Shown here one piece after another: positions 6,696-12,438 of a stretch of 14,208 nucleotides of DNA; position 1 is the first letter of the stretch; the number at the start of each line of letters is the position of its first letter. Made by a program: the position numbers and the translations under genes. The stretch covers positions 1-14,208 of the forward strand of contig JBHJOS010000145.1 in the NCBI GenBank assembly GCA_050329415.1, written 5' to 3'. The notes under the pieces were generated by a model. It saw only the letters and a list, made by a program, of their open reading frames with translations, was not told the origin of the DNA and searched no databases. This DNA is from JANNOG01 sp050329415 (lineage in GTDB: Bacteria; Actinomycetota; Actinomycetes; Actinomycetales; JBBAYJ01).

Positions 6696-7474
6696 CAGGC
6701 GGCCTTCTTCTGCTCGGCGGCCTTCTCGTCCTTGTCGGGCACCAGGCTCTCGAGCTTGCGGGCGAGGACGCGCGGGTTCGCACCCGCCTGGATCGCGAGG
6801 ATCCCCTCGACGACCATGTCCATCTGGCCGCACTCGATCTCGGACAGCCGCTTGAGCCGGGCTGCCAGCGGGAGGAAGAGAACGTTGGCGGACATGACGC
6901 CCCACAGGGTGACGATCAGCGCCAGAGCGATCTTGGAACCGAGCGCGGCGGGGTCGTCGAGGGACTGCAGCGCGCTCGCCAGCTCCAGGCAGGTCCCGAT
7001 GATGCCGACGGTCGGCGCGTAGGCCCCGGCGTCGCCCCAGAACTTGGCCGCCTGCTTGTCGGCGCCCCGCTTGGCCTCGATCTGCGACCGCATGACGTCG
7101 TCGAGGTCCTCGGGGTCGGTGCCGTCGATGGCCAGCTGGAGACCGTCCCGCAGGAAGGGGTCGTCGATGTCCTTGGCGGCGTCCTCGAGGGCGAGCAGGC
7201 CCTCGCGCCGGGCCTTGTCGGCCAGGGACACCAGACCGGCCACGGTGGCGTCGGGGGGGCGGACCTTGGCGGTGAACGCCTTGATCAGCACCTTCGGCTG
7301 CTTGAGGGTGTCCTTGAGGGTCCCCCCCATCATGGTCACACCGATCGTGCCGCCGAGCACGAGGATGATCGGCGGGGCCTGCATCATGACCATCGGGTCG
7401 CCGCCGGCGAGCACGATGCCGATGCAGATGGCGACGAGGCCCGCGATGAGGCCGATGATGACCGCGAGGTCCAT
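6695..7474 (-). CDS. motA: Flagellar motor stator protein MotA
   Basis: MotA forms the pentamer around MotB and transmits force to FliG. The 259-residue protein has four membrane segments (about 4-22, 33-50, 153-172 and 181-203). Its cytoplasmic loop carries the conserved KARREGLLALEDAAKDIDDP (88-107), which bears the charged residues that contact FliG. The TM3 start YAPTVGIIGT keeps the conserved Pro (154), and TM4 contains LWGVMSANVLFLPLAARLK. In the motif usually written GTVxGL, residue 164 is Glu (codon GAG at 6985-6983) rather than Gly, an odd charge in a pore-lining helix. The ATG lies one base after the flbD stop, with GAGGAGAGGG as Shine-Dalgarno inside flbD. The Lys/Glu-rich C-terminus is cytoplasmic. 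Identification is secure. Confidence 0.96.
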   Translation of the reverse strand: MDLAVIIGLIAGLVAICIGIVLAGGDPMVMMQAPPIILVLGGTIGVTMMGGTLKDTLKQPKVLIKAFTAKVRPPDATVAGLVSLADKARREGLLALEDAAKDIDDPFLRDGLQLAIDGTDPEDLDDVMRSQIEAKRGADKQAAKFWGDAGAYAPTVGIIGTCLELASALQSLDDPAALGSKIALALIVTLWGVMSANVLFLPLAARLKRLSEIECGQMDMVVEGILAIQAGANPRVLARKLESLVPDKDEKAAEQKKAA

Positions 7475-7475
7475 G

Positions 7476-7793
7476 TCACCCTCTCCTCGGCCGCAGCCGG
7501 ATCACGTCGGGATCGTCCGGACCGTCGACGCCGTTCTCGCCGTTCTCGCCGTCGTCGGGGTCGTCGGCGGTGGCCGTCGCGGCGAACCCGCCGGCGGCCG
7601 GGTCGAGGGCGCGGCGCTGCACCTCGGCCCGGAACTCCACGACCAGGTCGATGACCTCGGCCAGGGACTCCGACACCACGTACTTGCTGCCGTCGGCGAG
7701 CGTGAGGACGGTGTCCGGGGTCACGTCGGCTCGCACGACGGCGTCGGGGTTGAGCCCGAACACCCTCCCGTTGAGCCGCGTCAGAGGGATCAC
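7476..7793 (-). CDS. flbD: FlbD-family flagellar protein
   Basis: This small FlbD-family protein is commonly encoded beside motA or in flagellar operons of Gram-positive bacteria and spirochaetes. Its role is not well settled, and it is unrelated to the Caulobacter NtrC-type FlbD. The 105-residue product starts with the family pattern IPLTRLNGRVFGLNPDAV (2-19) and continues with VTPDTVLTLADGSKYVVSES (24-43) and a helix, LAEVIDLVVEFRAEVQRR (44-61). The core normally ends near residue 65-70; here about 40 further residues form an acidic, disordered-looking tail (DDPDDGENGENG) ending in basic residues. The GTG start is the first in frame. A weak AGAGGA lies 11 bases upstream and a closer GGCGAGG only two bases upstream. 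It is the first gene after the flgE terminator candidate and a FliA-like promoter candidate. Confidence 0.88.
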   Translation of the reverse strand: MIPLTRLNGRVFGLNPDAVVRADVTPDTVLTLADGSKYVVSESLAEVIDLVVEFRAEVQRRALDPAAGGFAATATADDPDDGENGENGVDGPDDPDVIRLRPRRG

Positions 7794-7847
7794 TGCCTCG
7801 CCTGTCCTCTCGTCCGGCCGGGGCCGGGGTGCCGGGTGTCCTCCTTG

Positions 7848-7875
7848 TCATCGGTCGCACGGGTGGTGCCCTTTG
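7848..7875 (-). promoter_or_regulatory. Candidate FliA/WhiG-type promoter for flbD-motA-motB-fliL
   Basis: On the minus strand CAAA (7875-7872) and ACCGATGA (7855-7848) are separated by 16 bases. Against the sigma-28 consensus TAAA / GCCGATAA the matches are 3 of 4 and 6 of 8, with one base more than the usual 15-base spacer. The -10 shares the 9-mer CCGATGACA with the better candidate in front of fliM. It lies 54 bases upstream of the flbD GTG and downstream of the long palindrome after flgE, a sensible place for a new transcript to start. Confidence 0.4.
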
Positions 7876-7921
7876 ATCCGCCCGAGGAGTGACGTCCGCC
7901 CGCCCGTCCGGCCGAGTCGGC

Positions 7922-8001
7922 GGTGATCCAACTCACCGGAGGGTTCCGCAGGCCACATGTCGTGGCGAACCTGCGGAACCCCTCCGGTGAGTTGGATCAC
8001 C
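7922..8001 (-). terminator. Very long inverted repeat after flgE, probable terminator or palindromic element
   Basis: The left arm 7922-7952 (31 bases) and right arm 7970-8001 (32 bases) are complementary except for one extra base in a G-run. Inside the 17-base loop CCAC (7953-7956) can also pair with GTGG (7962-7965), giving an almost continuous stem of about 35 bp. It begins 13 bases after the flgE stop. There is no T-run on either side, so classical intrinsic termination is not assured, although GC-rich Actinobacteria often use hairpins without U-tails. Each outer arm contains its own dyad, GGTGA-N6-TCACC, so protein binding is another option. A non-autonomous palindromic repeat element is a third possibility. 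Confidence 0.6.
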
Positions 8002-8014
8002 TGCCCCCGGACCG

Positions 8015-9187
8015 TCAGCGCTTCATGTTGACAAGATCCTGCAGCAGCTCGTCGGAGGCGGTGATGACACGGGAGTTCGCCTGGAACCCGCGCTGGCTGA
8101 TGATGAGGTTGGTGAACTCGCTGGAGAGGTCCACGTTCGACATCTCCAGAGAGCCGCCCTGCAGGGTGCCGCGGGCCCCGGTGCCGGGCGTGCCGATCTG
8201 GGCCACCCCGGAGTTGACGGTGTCGCGGTAGGCGCTGCCGCCGACCTTCTCCAGCCCCTGGGGGTTGTTGAACGCCGCGATCGCCACCCGGCCGAGGTCC
8301 TGGCGCAGGCCGTTGGAGAAGACGCCGACCAGGGTGCCGTCGTTGCCGACGGTGAAGGCCTGCAGGGTGCCCACCTCGCTGCCGTCCTGCGCCGTGAGCG
8401 CCGCGGACGACGTGCCGGCGAACATGGTGAGACCGGACAGGTCGACCTCGACGCCACCGATGGTGGTGGCCGCGCCCGGGGCGGGCGGGCTGGTGAAGGC
8501 CGCGACGTTGACGGTGGCGGAGCCGGGCCGGTCGAGGGTCGCGCTCCACTGCCCCGGGGTGGCCGTCTTCGTGAAGGTCGCGGTGAGGGTGAGTTCGTTG
8601 CCGACCGCGTCGTAGGTGGGGATGGTCGTGGTGAGCACGGTGCCGGTGGCGGCGTCCGCGGGCAGGTTGCCGGTGGCGGTGGCGGTGGTCGTGGCCACCG
8701 GCGGCAGGAGGATGCCGAGCGGCAGCCGGATGCCGGCGATCGGGCCGGTGGTGTCGATGACCCCGTTGGCTCCCGCCCAGCCCTGGACGAACGCGCCGTC
8801 CTGGGTGACGAGGTTGCCCTGGGCGTCGAAGGAGAACGCGCCGGCGCGGGTGTAGAGCTGCTGACCGGACTTGTTGACGACGAAGAACCCGTCCCCGCTG
8901 ATCATCAGGTCGGTGCTGCGGCCGGTGGTCTGCGAGGCGCCCTGGGTGAACGTCGTCGTGATGGCGGCCACCCGGCTGCCGAGCCCCACCTGGGCCGGGT
9001 TGGTGCCGCCCAGCGCCGCACCGGGGGCGCCCGCGCCCTGGAGCAGTTGGCTGAGGGTGTCCTGGAACAGGGTCTGGGCGGACTTGTAGCCGGTGGTGTT
9101 GACGTTGGCGATGTTGTTGCCGGTGACGTCCATCATGGTCTGGTGGGCCCGCAGGCCGCTGATGGACGAGAACATCGAGCGGAGCAT
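8015..9187 (-). CDS. flgE: Flagellar hook protein FlgE
   Basis: FlgE polymerises into the hook, the universal joint outside the cell, after export through the type III gate. The 390-residue protein has the axial-protein N-terminal signature MLRSMFSSISGLRAHQTMMD (1-20) followed by VTGNNIANVNTTGYK, and the matching C-terminal helix with SNVDLSSEFTNLIISQRGFQ and ANSRVITASDELLQDLVN. Central features include LMISGDGFFVV and TRAGAFSFDAQGNLV, typical of the FlgE/F/G domain. The variable middle (about 160-270) is Ala/Thr/Gly-rich. There is no Sec signal, as expected. The ATG has AGAGAGGA six bases upstream. Met5 is a possible alternative start, but MLRSM is common in this family. A 17-bp tandem repeat lies upstream and a long palindrome downstream. 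Confidence 0.96.
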   Translation of the reverse strand: MLRSMFSSISGLRAHQTMMDVTGNNIANVNTTGYKSAQTLFQDTLSQLLQGAGAPGAALGGTNPAQVGLGSRVAAITTTFTQGASQTTGRSTDLMISGDGFFVVNKSGQQLYTRAGAFSFDAQGNLVTQDGAFVQGWAGANGVIDTTGPIAGIRLPLGILLPPVATTTATATGNLPADAATGTVLTTTIPTYDAVGNELTLTATFTKTATPGQWSATLDRPGSATVNVAAFTSPPAPGAATTIGGVEVDLSGLTMFAGTSSAALTAQDGSEVGTLQAFTVGNDGTLVGVFSNGLRQDLGRVAIAAFNNPQGLEKVGGSAYRDTVNSGVAQIGTPGTGARGTLQGGSLEMSNVDLSSEFTNLIISQRGFQANSRVITASDELLQDLVNMKR

Positions 9188-9206
9188 GGACGGTCCTCTC
9201 TGGCGG

Positions 9207-9275
9207 GGTCGGTGAGGTCGCGGGGTCGGTGAGGTCGCGCGGTCGGTGAGGTCGCGGGGTCGACGAGGGTGGCGG
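9207..9275. repeat. 17-bp tandem repeat between flgD and flgE
   Basis: Three direct copies of GGTCGGTGAGGTCGCGG begin at 9207, 9224 and 9241; the middle copy differs only at its last base. A degenerate fourth copy (GGTCGACGAG-like) follows at 9258-9275. The array fills most of the 114-bp flgD-flgE gap, immediately upstream of the flgE ribosome-binding site. The unit has no internal dyad, and I see no coding role. It may be a slippage-generated spacer or a set of iterated binding sites. Confidence 0.85.
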
Positions 9276-9301
9276 GGTTGTCGGCTCCGGGTTCCGGGCG
9301 G

Positions 9302-9745
9302 TCAGGCCGGCGGCGTCCCGTCGGACACGGCGGTGACCGCGTCCAGCGGGACGTCGCGGGTGTCGCCGCCCGGCACCCGAACTCGCAGGACCGGGTCGGT
9401 CCCGCTGAGCAGCACGGACGTCACGGTGCCGGTGACGGCGCCGATGCCGTCGGGCCCGGGCACGGTCACCGTGCGCCCCACCAGGGCGGCCGCGGACCAG
9501 CGCTGCTGCACCGACACCGCCTGGCCGCTGAGGTCGGCGAGCTCGTTGAGCCGCTCGACCGAGGTGAGCTGGGCGGTCTGGGCGACGAACTCGGTGCCGT
9601 CCGCGGGGTTGAGCGGGTCCTGGTACCGCAGCTGGGCGACCAGCAGCTGGAGGAAGTCCTCCCGGCCGAGCTCGCTGCGGCCGGCGGTGACCGGCGCCGG
9701 GGCGGGCGCGGTCAACCGGTCGATCGGGGTGGGCTGCACGGTCAT
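9302..9745 (-). CDS. flgD: Flagellar hook assembly (cap) protein FlgD
   Basis: FlgD caps the growing hook and guides FlgE assembly. The 147-residue protein contains the conserved N-terminal block GREDFLQLLVAQLRYQDPLN (29-48) followed by PADGTEFVAQTAQLTSVERL, the FlgD signature. A C-terminal beta-rich region follows, with ALVGRTVTVPGPDGIGAVTG (84-103). It is shorter than enteric FlgD (about 230) and appears to keep the conserved region and one small beta domain, as many Gram-positive versions do. The ATG has GGGAGA five bases upstream and lies 13 bases after the fliK stop. The longer in-frame extension upstream overlaps fliK coding sequence and looks like shadow translation. Export would be through the type III system, since no Sec signal is present. 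Confidence 0.93.
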   Translation of the reverse strand: MTVQPTPIDRLTAPAPAPVTAGRSELGREDFLQLLVAQLRYQDPLNPADGTEFVAQTAQLTSVERLNELADLSGQAVSVQQRWSAAALVGRTVTVPGPDGIGAVTGTVTSVLLSGTDPVLRVRVPGGDTRDVPLDAVTAVSDGTPPA

Positions 9746-9758
9746 GGGGTTCTCCCGG

Positions 9759-11015
9759 TCAGATGCGGATGTCGAGTCGGGGGCCGGAACCGCTCCGGTC
9801 GGCGAGGGCGATCGCGACGGCGGAGCCGGCGTTCTGGCCGGCCCGGGGGGCGCCGGGGCGGAGGTCGCCGCGCTCCGCCGCGTTCGGTCGGTCGCCGCCG
9901 CGGTCGCGCGGGTCGGGCGAGGTCTCCCGGCCGCCGGGTTGCTCGTGGCCCCCGACACCCGCCGGACGACCCTCGGCAACGAGGTCCGTCACCCGGACAC
10001 CGGCGTCCAGCCCGGCGCCGGCCAGCGAGGCCGAGAGCTCCGACAGCGAAGCCCGCAGCGCCTCGCGGGCACCCTCGGTACCGCCGCTGAGCTCGATGCC
10101 GAGCGCGCCGCCGCGCAGCGTGGCCGACACCCGCACCGGACCGAGCGCCGCGGGGTTGAGGTGGACGACCAGGGTGTGGGCGCCGTCCCCGGCCAGCAGC
10201 CGCCCGGCGAGGACGCGGCTCACCGGCCCGAGCCCGTCGAGGGCGTAGGGCCCGACCGCGGCAGCGGGTGCCGCGAGTCCCGTGCCGGAGAGCACTCCCG
10301 TGCCGGACAGCAGCCCCGTGCCGCTCGCCGGGGTGGTGACCCCCGGCACAGCGGGAGCCCGGCCCGCCTCCGGGCCCGCCGGGGCAGCTGTCGGTGCCGA
10401 CGCCTGCCGATCGCTCGCGCCGGGCAGCTCGGCACCGTCCCGGTCCGTGGCGACGGCACCCGGGACGGGCTCCCCCGCGATCGAGTCCGCTCCCGGGGCT
10501 TCGCCGCCGGGGCCGGGCGCTGGGAGCGGCCCCGGGTCCGGGGCGGTTTGCCCGGCGATCCCGACACCGGCGACCGGGTTCGACGAGGCGGTGACCGGGG
10601 CGGCGGTGGACACGGCAACGGTCGTCCCCGACCCGGCCGACCCCGCCGCGAGCCACGGCGCGCCGCCGGAGACCGTGGTCTCGGGGGCAGCGGTGCGTGG
10701 CGCGGACCCGGCAGCGGGCGCACCGGAGATCGGCGCGGCCGCGGGATCGGCCACCGGGGTTGCCTGGTCCGTGCGCCCCTCGTCCGAGGCCGGCGCCGGG
10801 TCACCGCCGACGCTGCCGGGGCCACCGGGGGCCTCCGGCTCGGCGGGGACCTCGTCGGCGGCGTCGGTGCCGCGCCGGTCGCGCGCCGGCCCGCTCCCGA
10901 CGGCCGCCTCGAGGGCCACGGCGAAGCCGGCCGGGTCTCCACTGTCGCGCGCAGCAGCGGCGGCTCGGGGCCCCGGGACACGGGGCAGGGCAGGAGCGAT
11001 CTCCATGAGGGTCAT
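9759..11015 (-). CDS. fliK: Flagellar hook-length control protein FliK
   Basis: FliK is the secreted molecular ruler that measures the hook and triggers the FlhB specificity switch. The 418-residue product has a long Ala/Pro/Gly-rich, low-complexity N-terminal part (1-255) and a C-terminal Flg_hook domain (about 262-345) marked by LVVHLNPAALGPVRVSATLR (282-301). Helices LRASLSELSASLAGAGLDAG (320-339) follow. An internal near-repeat SGTGLL/SGTGVL/SGTGLA lies at 232-248. A charged, disordered tail of about 70 residues follows the domain. The ATG overlaps the stop of the preceding hydrolase gene (ATGA), and flgD follows after 13 bases. Identity rests on the C-terminal domain plus the position before flgD-flgE; the N-terminal part cannot be recognised by itself. 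Confidence 0.9.
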   Translation of the reverse strand: MTLMEIAPALPRVPGPRAAAAARDSGDPAGFAVALEAAVGSGPARDRRGTDAADEVPAEPEAPGGPGSVGGDPAPASDEGRTDQATPVADPAAAPISGAPAAGSAPRTAAPETTVSGGAPWLAAGSAGSGTTVAVSTAAPVTASSNPVAGVGIAGQTAPDPGPLPAPGPGGEAPGADSIAGEPVPGAVATDRDGAELPGASDRQASAPTAAPAGPEAGRAPAVPGVTTPASGTGLLSGTGVLSGTGLAAPAAAVGPYALDGLGPVSRVLAGRLLAGDGAHTLVVHLNPAALGPVRVSATLRGGALGIELSGGTEGAREALRASLSELSASLAGAGLDAGVRVTDLVAEGRPAGVGGHEQPGGRETSPDPRDRGGDRPNAAERGDLRPGAPRAGQNAGSAVAIALADRSGSGPRLDIRI

Positions 11016-11995
11016 CGGCCACCTCCGGCCATGGCGGCGAGGACGCGCGCCACGTAGGTCCTGGTCTCGTCGAAGGGCGGCACCCCGCCGTGGCGGCGCA
11101 CGGCACCGGGCCCGGCGTTGTAGGCGGCCAGCGCCACCCGCAGGTCGCCGAAGGAGTCGAGCTGGCTGCGCAGGTACCGGGCCGCCCCGTCGACGGCCGC
11201 CACCGGGTCGCGCGGGTCGACGCCCAGCTCTGCCGCGGTGCCCGGCATGAGCTGCATGAGCCCCACCGCGCCGGCGCCGCTGACCGCGTCCGGATCGAAC
11301 CCGGACTCGGCGCGGGCGACCGCGGCCAGCACCCCGGACGGCAGCCCGTACCGCTGCTCGGCGGTCCGGAACACGCCGCCGAACGGCACATCCGCGGTGG
11401 CGGCCGGTGCCGGGACCGAGGCCCCGGGGCCGTCCGCCGGCACCACGCGGCGGATGGTGGACGGTGGCTCCCGCCGGACGTCGGAGATCTTGACGACGTC
11501 CCCGGTGCGAGGCGCGTGGATCATCTTCCCGTCGCCGAGGTAGACCCCGATGTGGTTCGGCGAGCCGCGCCACACCAGCAGGTCCCCGGGGCGCGCCTGG
11601 GCCAGGGACGCCACCTCGGTGCCGGCGTGCTGCTGGTCGGCGACCACCCGCGGCACCTCGATCCCGAGGTCGGCGAGGGCCCGCTGGACGAGGCCCGAGC
11701 AGTCGAGGCCGGTCGCCGGGTCGGTGCCCCCCCAGCGGTACGGGACACCGAGGTACTTGCGGACCGACTCCACGACGTCGTCGCCCGTGACTGCGCCGCC
11801 CGCGCCGCCGGCGCCGGGGGCGCCGGGGGTGCCGTCGGAGGCCGCCACGGACCGAGCGCCGTCCAGGGCGCGGGCGAACGCCGCACCGGCGGCGCCGGTC
11901 GGCGCCGTGGTCCGGGTCAGCGTTCCCAGGCGCGCCTCGATCTGCCCCACCCGGGCCTGGACCGCCTGCAGGCCGGCGGGCGCGAAGCCGCTCAC
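11012..11995 (-). CDS. Bifunctional NlpC/P60 peptidase plus lytic transglycosylase, flagellar wall-remodelling enzyme
   Basis: This 327-residue protein joins two peptidoglycan hydrolases. An NlpC/P60 endopeptidase domain (about 72-185) shows the nucleophile Cys99 in LDCSGLVQRAL, His148 in NHIGVYLGDGK and His160 in MIHAPRTGDVV. An SLT-type lytic transglycosylase domain (about 206-325) shows the catalytic Glu230 in ARAESGFDP, GLMQLMPGTA (245-254) and AYNAGPGAV (291-299). A short N-terminal helix (AVQARVGQIEARLGTL) resembles those of flagellar axial or associated proteins. I see no Sec signal peptide or lipobox, so export through the flagellar type III system is a reasonable inference. The two activities could cut both the glycan and the stem peptides so the rod can pass the wall, the job FlgJ does in proteobacteria. 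GTGA and ATGA overlaps tie it to fliJ and fliK. Confidence 0.9.
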   Translation of the reverse strand: MSGFAPAGLQAVQARVGQIEARLGTLTRTTAPTGAAGAAFARALDGARSVAASDGTPGAPGAGGAGGAVTGDDVVESVRKYLGVPYRWGGTDPATGLDCSGLVQRALADLGIEVPRVVADQQHAGTEVASLAQARPGDLLVWRGSPNHIGVYLGDGKMIHAPRTGDVVKISDVRREPPSTIRRVVPADGPGASVPAPAATADVPFGGVFRTAEQRYGLPSGVLAAVARAESGFDPDAVSGAGAVGLMQLMPGTAAELGVDPRDPVAAVDGAARYLRSQLDSFGDLRVALAAYNAGPGAVRRHGGVPPFDETRTYVARVLAAMAGGGR

Positions 11996-12438
11996 GGGGC
12001 CCCGCCGATCGCTGCCGCGTCCCGACGGCGGTGGGCCACGAGACCCGTCTCGTCGAGAGCCGCCTGCTCGGCACGGGCCAGGGCGCCCTGCCGGGCCGCC
12101 GCCACCCGCTCGAGCAGTTTCTCGACCGCCCGCTCGGAGCGCCGGTGCACCACCCACCGCTCCCGGGCGTCCCGCTCGGCGTCGGCGGCCGCGGTGAGGC
12201 GGGCGCGAGACCCGGTCACGGCGGCCCGGAGCCGCTCCCGGGCGTCGACCGTGCCCTGCCAGGCGGACCCCGCGACCTCGTGATCGGCCAGCTCGCCGAG
12301 GTGCCCGGCGAGCATCTGCTCGGCGGCATGGCGGGCGCTCACCGCGGCGCCGTACTCCGCCCGGGCCGCCTCGGCCCGGGCCCGGCGCAGTGCCAGCAGA
12401 CTGGTGAGCGAGGGGCGCCCCCCCGGCCGCCGGCTCAC
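11992..12438 (-). CDS. fliJ: Flagellar export chaperone FliJ
   Basis: FliJ is a small coiled-coil protein that sits in the centre of the FliI ATPase ring and links it to FlhA. The 148-residue product is almost entirely charged helix rich in Ala, Arg and Glu, with segments such as LLALRRARAEAARAEYGAAV and ERWVVHRRSERAVEKLLERV suited to an antiparallel coiled coil, and no membrane or signal segment. FliJ sequences are poorly conserved, so the call relies on size, predicted coiled coil and position directly after fliI. The GTG start overlaps the fliI stop in GTGA and gives the usual FliJ length (about 147). The stop likewise overlaps the next gene by GTGA. Confidence 0.85.
   Translation of the reverse strand: MSRRPGGRPSLTSLLALRRARAEAARAEYGAAVSARHAAEQMLAGHLGELADHEVAGSAWQGTVDARERLRAAVTGSRARLTAAADAERDARERWVVHRRSERAVEKLLERVAAARQGALARAEQAALDETGLVAHRRRDAAAIGGAP

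Noticed and set aside
7848..8549. Open frames running through the palindrome after flgE
   Set aside because: Their translations are antisense or off-frame readings of flgE plus the inverted repeat, with no recognisable domain.
9207..9275. CRISPR-like repeat array
   Set aside because: Copies are 17 bp and directly adjacent without spacers; no cas genes are near. It is a simple tandem repeat.
9278..9285. GCCGACAA on the minus strand upstream of flgE as a third FliA-type -10
   Set aside because: It is 7 of 8 to the consensus, but the -35 position reads TGAC, and the site lies far upstream of flgE behind the tandem repeats. Too weak to call.
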